Counted from the first letter of the stretch, positions 1 through 6,489 are shown. The stretch is 9,780 bases of DNA from a bacterium (GCA_021781095.1 JAJXXM010000046.1:1-9780); one strand, 5' to 3'. Translations and numbers: made by a program. The notes: generated from the sequence alone by a model not told the origin.

Positions 1-1
1 C

Positions 2-715
2 TCGCTCGCCGGAATGATGTGTACCTGTTGCACCGCGCCGATCGTCGTCGGTATGCGCAAACAGCGGACGAGCATGGAGGGTGCGCTCGCGTTTTTCCTC
101 GGTAATCCGTTGCTCAATCCGGCGGTCCTGATTTTTATGGGCTTCGTTCTCGGGTGGCAGTTCGCGGCGATTCGCCTCGCCTCGGCGGTCCTCTTGATCG
201 CGGTCGTCGTCGCCGTCGCGCACCGCCTCGGCGCCTCGCTCCCGAGCGGCGAGGTTGAAGCGCCGAGTTTCGAACTCGCGCCGATCGAACGCCCCGACGC
301 GAATTTCCGCACGCTCTCGGTCGCCTGGCTGAAGGAGATGTGGAACGAGATCGTCGCGATTCTTCCCGGGTATATCGCGATCGTTTTTCTCCTCGGGGCG
401 GCGCGCGCGTTTCTCTTCCCGCCGGGGCTGACGCTCCATACCGACGGCATCCTTCCCACTTCCCTCGTCGCACTGTTCGGAACGTTTTTCGTCGTTCCGA
501 CCGCGGGTGAAGTGCCGATCGTGCAGACCTTGCTCGCGCACGGAATGAGCGTCGGCGCCGCAATCGCACTGATCATCACGCTTCCGGCAATCAGCCTTCC
601 CTCGCTCTATATCGTCCGCAAGGTCTTCCCGCCGAAGGTGCTCGCGGCGACGTTCGGCATTATCTTCGTCGGAGGAGTGGTGATCGGAAGTATCGCCTCG
701 CTCTTCATTCGGTAG
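2..715 (+). CDS. ArsP/DUF318-type permease, 5' end cut by window
   Basis: Integral membrane permease of the ArsP_1 (DUF318, YraQ-like) family, judged from its sequence style. The reading frame is open to the first base, and the family is usually over 300 residues, so the N-terminal part lies upstream; the ATG pair at 14 is probably internal. Seen directly: a cysteine motif CTCCTAPIVVG just inside the window, then the hydrophobic segment GNPLLNPAVLIFMGFVLGW, which is the typical repeat-half signature (Cys pair followed by an Asn/Pro-rich helix). About five or six membrane segments follow, including a second half with the motif VVPTAGEVPIVQTLL. Characterised ArsP proteins export trivalent organoarsenicals, with cysteines implicated; the substrate here is unknown. 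The stop is 14 bp before selD on the same strand, so the two may form an operon. The family call is fairly firm, the substrate is not. Confidence 0.78.
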   Translation, partial: SLAGMMCTCCTAPIVVGMRKQRTSMEGALAFFLGNPLLNPAVLIFMGFVLGWQFAAIRLASAVLLIAVVVAVAHRLGASLPSGEVEAPSFELAPIERPDANFRTLSVAWLKEMWNEIVAILPGYIAIVFLLGAARAFLFPPGLTLHTDGILPTSLVALFGTFFVVPTAGEVPIVQTLLAHGMSVGAAIALIITLPAISLPSLYIVRKVFPPKVLAATFGIIFVGGVVIGSIASLFIR

Positions 716-729
716 ACGAGCGTACGACG

Positions 730-1770
730 GTGACGAAAACGGAGATCGCGCGACTGACGCATATGTCGAGTTGCGCCGGTTGAGCGTCGAAACTCGACGC
801 TCGTGCGCTCGCGCAGGTTCTGCGCGCCCTACCCCCGATTCTCGATCCGAAGGTGCTCGTCGGTACGGCGAGCGCCGACGATGCCGGTGTCTATTTGCTC
901 GACGCCGAGCACGCCATCGTGTCGACGCTCGACTTTTTCACGCCGATTGTCGACGATCCGTACGATTACGGCCGCATCGCAGCGGCGAACGCGCTCTCGG
1001 ATATCTATGCCATGGGCGCGACCCCGCTCTTCGCACTGGCGATTGCGGCCTTCCCGGAGGATATGGAACCGGAGGTCGTCGGCGCCATCTTACGCGGCGG
1101 CGTCGATAGCGCTACTGCTGCAGGGATCGCCGTTATCGGCGGCCACACCATTAAAGACGACGAACCGAAATATGGGCTCGCGGTGACCGGAATCGTGCAT
1201 CCGCAAAAAATCGTGCGGAATAATTCCGGGCGTGTCGGCGACGCGCTGGTGGTAACGAAGGCGATCGGAACGGGAATTCTCACCACCGCGCGGCGCTCCG
1301 ACGCAATCGGCCCCGAGGCGCTCGCTCCCGCCGTTGCCTCGATGGCGACGCTCAATCGCGCGGCCGCCGAATGCGCGTTGCGCTTCGATCTCTCGGCGAT
1401 GACCGACGTCACCGGCTTCGGCTTGCTCGGGCACCTTCACGAAATGCTCGGCGAGGGACTCGGCGCGCGGATCGAAGCGCACGCAGTTCCGGTGTTGCCC
1501 GGAGCGCTCGATCTCGCGAACGAGAATATCGTGCCCGGCGGGACGCGGACGAATCTCGACGCCGCGATCGACGATGGTGCGCGCTTTAGCGAGAGCGTTC
1601 CGAGGGCGTTGCGATTGGTACTCGCCGACGCACAAACGTCAGGTGGGTTACTGATCGCCGTCGCCGAACGCGACGCCGACGCTCTGTTGGCCGCGTTGCA
1701 CGACGGGAACGTGACGGCGGCCGCGCGGATCGGCTCGCTCGTTGCGGGATCGGGCATCGATATCGGGTGA
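730..1770 (+). CDS. selD: selenide, water dikinase (selenophosphate synthetase) containing selenocysteine at an in-frame TGA
   Basis: SelD uses ATP and selenide to make selenophosphate, the selenium donor for selenocysteine and selenouridine. From GTG at 730 the frame gives 346 residues, matching E. coli SelD (347), provided TGA 781-783 is read as Sec18. The start of the chain reads RLTHMSSCAGUASKLD and aligns without gaps to the E. coli segment RLTQYSHGAGCGCK: Sec18 falls on catalytic Cys17, Lys21 on essential Lys20, and the second Cys becomes Ser20. Downstream family motifs are intact: ADDAGVY (about 49-55, nucleotide/Mg site), GGHTIKDDEPKYGLAVTG (from 137), MTDVTGFGLLGH (from 224), PGGTRTN, and DAQTSGGLL near the C-terminus. 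GTG 730 is preferred over ATG 763 because the conserved RLT lies before 763; a weak GAG lies 9 nt upstream of it. The GTG at 853 gives a protein without the active site. Probably co-transcribed with the permease. Confidence 0.93.
781..783 (+). other. selD: recoded TGA (selenocysteine codon 18 of selD)
   Basis: The TGA is in frame with conserved SelD sequence on both sides: RLTHMSSCAG before it, ASKLDARALAQVLR and then LDPKVLVGTASADDAGVY after it. It sits at the position where other SelD proteins have the catalytic Cys or Sec. A true stop or a sequencing error would be unlikely to land on exactly this residue. A SECIS-like hairpin follows. Confidence 0.92.
782..802 (+). promoter_or_regulatory. 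perfect 9-bp hairpin abutting the Sec codon
   Basis: Bases 782-790 (GAGCGTCGA) pair perfectly with 794-802 (TCGACGCTC) around a 3-nt AAC loop. The stem includes the last two bases of the TGA itself, so a ribosome reaching the codon must open it. It lies directly 5' of the SECIS-like hairpin with a 7-nt linker. It may form the lower part of the recoding structure or a pausing element; its loop lacks the SECIS guanine, so I do not call it the SelB site. Confidence 0.55.
810..826 (+). promoter_or_regulatory. candidate bacterial SECIS hairpin for selD
   Basis: Perfect 7-bp stem: 810-816 pairs with 820-826, with loop GTT at 817-819. The apical sequence GCAGGTTCTGC differs by one extra T from the GCAGGTCTGC core of the E. 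coli fdhF SECIS as I recall it. The first loop base is G, as bacterial SECIS elements usually require for SelB binding. The loop starts 33 nt after the TGA, at the long end of the usual bacterial spacing. It lies inside the coding sequence, as bacterial SECIS elements do. The E. coli bulged U is not evident. Confidence 0.7.
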
Positions 1771-1777
1771 TGCCCGA
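1750..1777. terminator. inverted repeat at the selD / barrel-gene convergent junction
   Basis: TCGGGCATC (1750-1758) and GATGCCCGA (1769-1777) form a perfect 9-bp stem around a 10-nt loop. It spans the selD stop codon and ends 6 bp before the stop of the opposing gene. The junction has only 13 bp between the two coding regions, so one hairpin could serve both transcripts. Neither side has a clear T-run, so a classical intrinsic terminator is not shown. Confidence 0.4.
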
Positions 1778-1783
1778 ACCGCT

Positions 1784-2608
1784 TTAACGAAACGTGAAGC
1801 CGAAACCCAGATAGTGCGGCTTGCTACCGGCGCTGGCATTGAACGCCGTGCCGAGCTCGAACGAGAATATCAAGCGCGGATTCACGACGCGTTGGATGCC
1901 GAGGGTTCCGGTGCTCTGCGCGCTGCCGCCGAATGCGGCGACCGATTGCGTCGCGAACTCGGCGGTAATTCCGTAGCGCGCGTTCAAATCGTGACTGATG
2001 GAGAACGCGGCGGTCGGCGTGACGACATGGGCCAAGGCGTTGTTGCTCTGGGTGTACGAATAACTCCCAAGCGAGGCGCCGAGCAACCACGTACGCTTCG
2101 GCGACCAATTGGCATAGAGGTTGTAGAGCGAATCGGGAACGATCGCGGTATTCGCTAATGCCGAGAGCGGCGGATGCTCTTCGCCGGAGAGCGAGAAATA
2201 GGCGCCGTGAAATTCCCCGAGCCCGACCTTTCCCCCGACGCCCGCGCCCGTCATGAAATAGACGCCGGTTCCGCGGTCGCCGGACTTCGCGATCTCCGAG
2301 GGGTAATCGACGAACGCTTCGATACGAGGAGCGAGGCCGTAGCGAATGCGCGCTTCGGGAAACGCTGCGAGAGCGGTCCCTCCAAGGCGCGAGGCATTCT
2401 GATAATAGGTCGTTTCGAGAATGAAGCGATGCAGGGTAGCGACGCAGGCATTCACCTTTCCGTGCGTGCGGCTCGCAACGGCGCGCAGCGTACGCCCAGC
2501 GCACGCCGTCGTGGGATTGCTCGTCGCCGCGGCCTCGACGTTCCGGGTTGCCGGAACGACGAGCGCGAGCAAGAGCGTGATGGAAACAACGAAGCGACGC
2601 ATCGCCAT
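1784..2608 (-). CDS. exported beta-barrel-like protein (transporter / Phenol_MetA_deg-like)
   Basis: A 274-residue protein with a Sec signal peptide: MAMRRFVVSITLLLALVVP, then a likely cleavage after VEA. The mature chain is made of alternating short strands rich in Gly, Tyr, Phe and Thr, for example RYGLAPRIEAFVDYP, RTWLLGASLGSYSY and RYGITAEFATQSVAAFGG, and it ends in GFGFTFR. This is the look of an outer-membrane barrel, most like the loosely defined MetA-pathway/transporter barrel family. Two cysteines (TACAG, NACVA) near the mature N-terminus could form a disulfide. Start: ATG at 2608 has GAGAGG six bases upstream; an in-frame upstream extension to 2773 exists but has no ribosome site. 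It is divergent from the metalloprotease and convergent with selD. Substrate and exact function are not readable. Confidence 0.72.
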   Translation of the reverse strand: MAMRRFVVSITLLLALVVPATRNVEAAATSNPTTACAGRTLRAVASRTHGKVNACVATLHRFILETTYYQNASRLGGTALAAFPEARIRYGLAPRIEAFVDYPSEIAKSGDRGTGVYFMTGAGVGGKVGLGEFHGAYFSLSGEEHPPLSALANTAIVPDSLYNLYANWSPKRTWLLGASLGSYSYTQSNNALAHVVTPTAAFSISHDLNARYGITAEFATQSVAAFGGSAQSTGTLGIQRVVNPRLIFSFELGTAFNASAGSKPHYLGFGFTFR

Positions 2609-2614
2609 GAATGA

Positions 2615-2620
2615 CCTCTC
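2615..2620 (-). promoter_or_regulatory. ribosome binding site of the barrel gene
   Basis: On the minus strand this reads GAGAGG, six bases before ATG 2608. It fixes the start at the signal peptide rather than at the longer frame beginning at 2773. Confidence 0.65.
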
Positions 2621-2640
2621 AAGTGCGGGGAAACCCGCGC

Positions 2641-2649
2641 AGTATAGCA
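2641..2649 (-). promoter_or_regulatory. candidate extended -10 promoter for the barrel gene
   Basis: On the minus strand this reads TGCTATACT, that is TGn followed by the near-consensus -10 TATACT. It stands out in a very GC-rich intergenic region. Transcription would begin near 2634, giving a leader of about 26 nt that contains the GAGAGG site. I see no good -35 box, which suits an extended -10 promoter. Confidence 0.45.
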
Positions 2650-2722
2650 TGCTTGGGGCTTCGCGCCTAGTCATTCGGGCGGGCGCGCCCGGGGCGGGAA
2701 GCGGGAGCGCGCCTGCGAAACA

Positions 2723-2734
2723 TCTTTGTAAAGA
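2723..2734. promoter_or_regulatory. AT-rich palindrome in the divergent intergenic region
   Basis: TCTTT-GT-AAAGA has 5-bp inverted arms around a 2-bp centre. It is the only AT-rich patch in 2650-2750, between the two divergent genes, and could be an operator or part of the metalloprotease promoter. The arms are short, so chance is possible. Confidence 0.25.
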
Positions 2735-2752
2735 CTTTTCTCGCTCGCTCGT

Positions 2753-2768
2753 CCCCCGGCGACGGGGG
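2753..2768 (+). promoter_or_regulatory. GNRA-capped hairpin in the metalloprotease leader
   Basis: CCCCCG (2753-2758) pairs with CGGGGG (2763-2768) around a GCGA loop, a GNRA tetraloop. This very stable hairpin ends 8 nt before the AGGAGG site, leaving the ribosome site free. It may stabilise the 5' end of the mRNA or be recognised by a regulator. Confidence 0.45.
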
Positions 2769-2776
2769 TACATATT

Positions 2777-2782
2777 AGGAGG
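2777..2782 (+). promoter_or_regulatory. strong ribosome binding site of the metalloprotease
   Basis: A perfect AGGAGG, four bases before GTG 2787. It decides the start: the frame is open back to 2421, but only the 2787 start yields a signal peptide at the N-terminus and keeps the gene from overlapping the divergent barrel gene. Confidence 0.8.
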
Positions 2783-2786
2783 TTTC

Positions 2787-5300
2787 GTGCGTCGTTTTGC
2801 GATGGCAGGTGCGATCGCGCTTGCGCTCTTCGCCGCTTCAGCGGGAGGACCGGCCCGCGCGCAGATGGCCCCCAGTGCCGGGCCCCAGCCCGCACCCTAC
2901 GCGGTCTTTATCAAAGGTGCGAAGGTCGAGCCGGGGCTCATCCCGCTGATCCGTAAGGCCGGGATGTACTATTTCGTTCTCTCTCCCAAGCAGATCGGTC
3001 GGTCGTTTGTGGAGACCTCGGTCCCCTCCACGGGGCTCGGCGGGTTCGGCCCCGCCGCCGGCGAGCCGTACGTCGCCCCGGCGCGCATTTTCGAGTTCGA
3101 CCGCGCCGACGGCAAAATTGCTCTGCGCTGGCCCAATCGCATCGCGCAGACCGTTCCCGGAACGCCGCAAGCGTTGGCGGCGAAGCAATCGATGCCGTCC
3201 TCGGTTATCGCCGTCGTGCCGATCGTCGCGCGCGACGCGGCGACGGGAAATATCGTCATTCCCGCAGCGCCGTTTCTCGGTGACGTCGCCAACTATTACG
3301 CGGTGTTCTCACAGACGATTCACAATCCGATGCACGGATACCACCTCGACCCGTCGCGTACGTTTTTTAGCACCGCTAAGGCGTTTCTAAAGAACGACGT
3401 GCTGCACGTCCGACAGACCTGGGCGAGCTTCGATCCGAATCTGATCGACAATGCTCCCGACGCTCGCAGCATCGAGGTCGGCATGACCTATAACATTCTG
3501 AAGGAGCCGAACGACGGCTTCGTTCCGCGTATCTACGATCCGCGCGTCGGCTTTTTCAGTATCCCGCGCCTGAATTTTGCCAGCGACGACCACGAGACGC
3601 GGAACGTCAACTACATTCTTCGGTGGAATTTCAAACCGGCGACCCCGGGCAAGCCGTCGCTCGCGACGCATCCGCTCGTCTTTTCCATCGGGAACGACGT
3701 TCCGGTCGCCTATCGCGCGACGATCCGCAAGGCGCTGCTCACCTGGAACGATGCCTTTCAAAAGATCGGCATTCTCGATGCCGTGAAGGTACGACAGCTT
3801 CCGGCGAATGCCGACCCCGAGAACCTTTCGTATAACGTCGTGCGCTGGGTCGATACGACGCAGCCGCAGTACGGCGCGGAGGCGCTCATCATCGGCGATC
3901 CGCGGACCGGCGAAGAACTCAACGTCGGCATTAACGTCGATGCCGTTGAAGGAACCGCCGGGCGTGCGTATCGCTTCCTGATCGCTCCCGCGCGCGGGCT
4001 CCCCGATTCGGCTGCCGCCGAGAAGAAGTTCGTTCTCGAGGCGATTCGTTCGACGGTGCTGCATGAATCCGGGCACGATTTCGGGCTGCAGCACAATTTC
4101 ATCAGCGCGATGGCCTATACGGCGAAGGATCTCCAAAGCAAAGCCTTCACCGAAAAATACGGCATCTCGACCTCGGTGATGGCGTACAATCCGATCAATC
4201 TTTGGCCGAAGGGTACGCCGCAAGGCGATTACGAGCAACTCGTTCTCGGGCCGTACGATTACCACGCCATTCAATACGGATACGGATATATCGGAGCGAC
4301 GACGCCCGAGGCCGAGCTTCCGACGCTCGATCGTTGGGCCGCGCAATGGGCGAACCCCTACGATCGCTTCGCCTCCGATGAAGACGTCGATTTCGCTTCC
4401 GGGCATGCCATCGACCCGCGCGTCTTTCAGTTCATGCTCACCGACCACCCGTTGCATTGGTGCGAGGGGCAGGTCGGCATGATGCGCGGACTGATGAACG
4501 CGTTGCTCGCACGCTTCCCGTCGCCGGGTCATGCCTACGACGAAGCGCGCCTGGCGTTCACGTATCCCTTCACCGACGATCTGCGGTGCTCGCTGATGGC
4601 GGCGCACACGATCGGCGGCGAGGACCTCTCGCGTTCGCGCCGGACCGATCCGCACGCGACGCTTCCGCTCACGGCGGTCCCGCGCAAAGAAGAGATTCGC
4701 GCCTGGAACCTTCTTGCAAGCGAACTCTTCGACAATAATGCGTGGCACTTCAATGCCGACGTTTTACGGAGCCTTACCTACTCCGAAGTCAGCTCGTTTA
4801 CGAACGGTGCCTGGGCCTACAACCCGACGCCGCGGCACGACGTGCCGGTGGTGGAAACCGTTAACGCGGTGCAAAATGCGGCGCTGAACGAGGTGTTCGC
4901 TCCGTTGACGCTTCAGCGTATCGCCGACATCCATACGAAGTATCGTGCGAATTCGACGATGAGCCTGAGCGATCTCTTCACATGGTCGCAAGCGACGATC
5001 TTCGGCGATCTCGCCAACGGCCTCGTCGCGCACGACGGCGTTATCAAACGCAACCTCCAAGTTGCGTTTGCGAAACGTCTGGCGACGATGTGGCTGCACC
5101 CGATGCCGGGAACCCCGAGCGACGCGCAAGCGCTCGCACGGGCCGAACTGGTCAATCTCCGCAATGCGACGAGCACCGGGCTCGGGCGCAAAGGGCTCGA
5201 CGAAATCACTCGGGCTCATCTCGAGGCGCTGCGGGCGCTGGCAAATGCCGCTCTCCGCGGGCACGTCGAGGTCGGCGGCGCGCCGACGATGTTCCGCTAG
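2787..5300 (+). CDS. secreted zinc-dependent metalloprotease (DUF5117/DUF4953 type)
   Basis: An 837-residue predicted secreted zinc peptidase. Residues 1-25 are a signal peptide (VRRFAMAGAIALALFAASAG, cleavage after ARA). The N-terminal half, roughly 30-330, looks like the DUF5118/DUF5117 region of these proteases (GMYYFVLSPKQIGRSF; ARIFEFDRADGKIALRW). The catalytic site is HESGHDFGLQHN: His426, Glu427, His430 and His436 form the metzincin-like HExxHxxGxxH pattern, and SVMAY around Met465 is the likely Met-turn. The C-terminal helical region carries the family-style stretch GGEDLSRSRRTDPHATLPL followed by a long tail to a plain stop. All zinc ligands are present, so it should be active. Target proteins are unknown. 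It is transcribed away from the barrel gene and ends convergently with the S1-like gene. The domain borders are estimates. Confidence 0.88.
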   Translation: MRRFAMAGAIALALFAASAGGPARAQMAPSAGPQPAPYAVFIKGAKVEPGLIPLIRKAGMYYFVLSPKQIGRSFVETSVPSTGLGGFGPAAGEPYVAPARIFEFDRADGKIALRWPNRIAQTVPGTPQALAAKQSMPSSVIAVVPIVARDAATGNIVIPAAPFLGDVANYYAVFSQTIHNPMHGYHLDPSRTFFSTAKAFLKNDVLHVRQTWASFDPNLIDNAPDARSIEVGMTYNILKEPNDGFVPRIYDPRVGFFSIPRLNFASDDHETRNVNYILRWNFKPATPGKPSLATHPLVFSIGNDVPVAYRATIRKALLTWNDAFQKIGILDAVKVRQLPANADPENLSYNVVRWVDTTQPQYGAEALIIGDPRTGEELNVGINVDAVEGTAGRAYRFLIAPARGLPDSAAAEKKFVLEAIRSTVLHESGHDFGLQHNFISAMAYTAKDLQSKAFTEKYGISTSVMAYNPINLWPKGTPQGDYEQLVLGPYDYHAIQYGYGYIGATTPEAELPTLDRWAAQWANPYDRFASDEDVDFASGHAIDPRVFQFMLTDHPLHWCEGQVGMMRGLMNALLARFPSPGHAYDEARLAFTYPFTDDLRCSLMAAHTIGGEDLSRSRRTDPHATLPLTAVPRKEEIRAWNLLASELFDNNAWHFNADVLRSLTYSEVSSFTNGAWAYNPTPRHDVPVVETVNAVQNAALNEVFAPLTLQRIADIHTKYRANSTMSLSDLFTWSQATIFGDLANGLVAHDGVIKRNLQVAFAKRLATMWLHPMPGTPSDAQALARAELVNLRNATSTGLGRKGLDEITRAHLEALRALANAALRGHVEVGGAPTMFR

Positions 5301-5325
5301 CCGCGCGATCGATGCGGCCGGCTCG

Positions 5326-5351
5326 GGAGTTGCGCCTAGCGGCGCAACTCC
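5326..5351. terminator. 11-bp perfect hairpin at the metalloprotease / S1-like convergent junction
   Basis: GGAGTTGCGCC (5326-5336) and GGCGCAACTCC (5341-5351) pair perfectly around a 4-nt loop. It starts 26 bp after the metalloprotease stop and carries the stop codon of the opposing S1-like gene at the edge of its loop. Position and strength suggest a shared bidirectional terminator, though neither side has a T-run. Confidence 0.55.
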
Positions 5352-6412
5352 TGGCCGAGCGGAGCGAATCCGGTCGAAGTCATCGCCGGAGTCCCATGCA
5401 GGACGCTTAAGCGCAGACGACGCGCGCGCATGTCGAGGGAACGAATCGTTACCTCGACTTTTTCGCCGATCGCGTAATCTGCGGGATCGGCTTCGCGATC
5501 GGAGATCGTTCCGACGATTCCCGGTGCGACCTCAACGGCGAGACGCGGCTCGAGCGCAACGACCGTTCCCTCGACGGTCGCCCCGTTGCGGAGCAGTGCG
5601 GCGTTGTCGCGCCACGGGTCGGCGAGCATCGCTTTGCGCGACGCGGCAATTTTCTTGCCGTTGCCTTCGACACGGAGAATACGGACGCGCAGGCGCTCGC
5701 CGACGCTCACGACATCGGAGGCCTTCGCCACGCGTTCGAAATCGAGTTCGCTCATAGGAACGAGCGCGTCGACGCCGCCGCCGAGGTCGACGAACGCACC
5801 GAAGTCGGTCAAGCGGACGACGGTAGCGTCGCATTCTTTCCCAACCTCAAGTGAGGCGATCGTAGCGCTGCGGCTTTCGCGTCGTTCTTGTGCGAGCGCG
5901 CGGCGACGCGAGACGACGAGGCGCTTCCGCGTCTCATCGACATCGATCACTTTGACCTGGACCGTCGTGCCGACGAGCGGATCGAGAGCGGCTCCGCGCT
6001 GTTCGCCGCTCTGGCTCGCGGGCAGAAAAGCACGGTAGCCGTCGATATCGAGAAGCAAGCCGCCTTTCACCAGCGATTTCACACGAGCTTCGCGGCTCTC
6101 ACCGTTGGTATGTGCGGCGACGAGGCGCTCCCAACGTTCTTGGGCGCGTTGACGCGCCGCGAGTTGTTCGGGCGTCGGCCCTTTCGGCGCGGCCGGTTCG
6201 GCGGCGACGGGTGCGGCCGGTTCGGCGGCGACGGCCTCGGCCGCGGGCGGTTCGACGGCGACGGGTGCGGCCGGTTCGGCGGCGATGGCCTCGACGGCAA
6301 CGGCTTCGGGGGCGGGCTCTACGACGGGTTCGGCGAGCGCCTCAACCGCGGGTGGAGGGGTTTCGGCAACGAGGTGTTGCGAGGGCGCTTCGAGGGTTGG
6401 GTGCTCGTTCAT
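5336..6412 (-). CDS. ribosomal protein S1-like RNA-binding protein with three S1 domains
   Basis: A 358-residue cytoplasmic RNA-binding protein. Residues 1-15 are followed by a low-complexity Ala/Pro/Glu/Val tail to about 76, a charged helix (about 80-100, QLAARQRAQERWERL), then three S1 (OB-fold) domains near 104-170, 189-262 and 275-338. The middle one is the most canonical (RLTDFGAFVDLGGGVDALVPMSEL); the first keeps KGGLLLDIDGYRAFLPASQ, as in the first domains of S1 homologues; the third is degenerate. Four to six S1 domains are usual for S1 proper, so this is a short form, probably acting in translation initiation or mRNA binding. Start: ATG 6412 has GGAGAG seven bases upstream; the frame runs open to 6532 but across a terminator hairpin. 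It might be the sole rpsA of the genome or a paralogue; I cannot tell, so no symbol is given. Confidence 0.85.
   Translation of the reverse strand: MNEHPTLEAPSQHLVAETPPPAVEALAEPVVEPAPEAVAVEAIAAEPAAPVAVEPPAAEAVAAEPAAPVAAEPAAPKGPTPEQLAARQRAQERWERLVAAHTNGESREARVKSLVKGGLLLDIDGYRAFLPASQSGEQRGAALDPLVGTTVQVKVIDVDETRKRLVVSRRRALAQERRESRSATIASLEVGKECDATVVRLTDFGAFVDLGGGVDALVPMSELDFERVAKASDVVSVGERLRVRILRVEGNGKKIAASRKAMLADPWRDNAALLRNGATVEGTVVALEPRLAVEVAPGIVGTISDREADPADYAIGEKVEVTIRSLDMRARRLRLSVLHGTPAMTSTGFAPLGQELRR
6189..6288 (-). repeat. imperfect repeats encoding the Ala/Pro/Glu tail
   Basis: The 22-bp unit beginning GCGGCCGGTTCGGCGGCGAC (plus strand) occurs at 6189-6210 and 6213-6234, and with one change at 6267-6288; 6241-6264 is a degenerate copy. 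The spacings are 24 and 54 bp, whole numbers of codons, so copy-number changes would keep the frame. They encode EPAAPVA-type repeats at about residues 42-75 of the S1-like protein. Confidence 0.75.
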
Positions 6413-6419
6413 CGGTAGG

Positions 6420-6425
6420 CTCTCC
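6420..6425 (-). promoter_or_regulatory. ribosome binding site of the S1-like gene
   Basis: Minus strand GGAGAG, seven bases before ATG 6412. It supports this start over the longer open frame. Confidence 0.7.
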
Positions 6426-6457
6426 GCCAAGAATGGCCGCATGAGGCGGCTCGGCAT

Positions 6458-6484
6458 AAAAAACGCCCGTATCGCTTCGGGCGT
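6458..6484 (-). terminator. intrinsic terminator in the leader of the S1-like gene
   Basis: On the minus strand ACGCCCG (6484-6478) pairs with CGGGCGT (6469-6463) around an 8-nt loop and runs directly into six T residues (6463-6458). It is the only textbook Rho-independent terminator in the window. It lies 45 nt upstream of ATG 6412 and reads in the same direction as the gene, with no minus-strand gene just upstream: the neighbour, cobQ, is on the plus strand. It could therefore be a leader attenuator, the end of a short RNA, or a block to antisense transcripts from cobQ. Confidence 0.75.
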
Positions 6485-6489
6485 CGGCA

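Noticed and set aside
853..1770. selD starting at GTG 853
   Set aside because: It would remove the catalytic segment. The frame upstream is conserved SelD sequence interrupted only by the TGA at the Cys/Sec position.
2625..2638. 5-bp hairpin with GAAA loop between the divergent genes
   Set aside because: On the plus strand it is over 100 bp upstream of the metalloprotease. On the minus strand it straddles the predicted transcription start, so it would not form a full stem in the RNA.
2421..2786. Upstream extension of the metalloprotease frame
   Set aside because: It would overlap the start and signal peptide of the divergent barrel gene, lacks a ribosome site, and would bury the signal peptide. 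AGGAGG before GTG 2787 decides it.
3387..4748. 453-residue open frame on the minus strand
   Set aside because: It is antisense to the metalloprotease catalytic region, has an Arg-rich composition and no recognisable domain; the plus-strand protein carries the zinc motif.
6181..6300. Repeated units that might suggest a CRISPR or tandem-repeat array
   Set aside because: The units are imperfect, without uniform spacers, and in frame with an Ala/Pro/Glu-rich coding segment.
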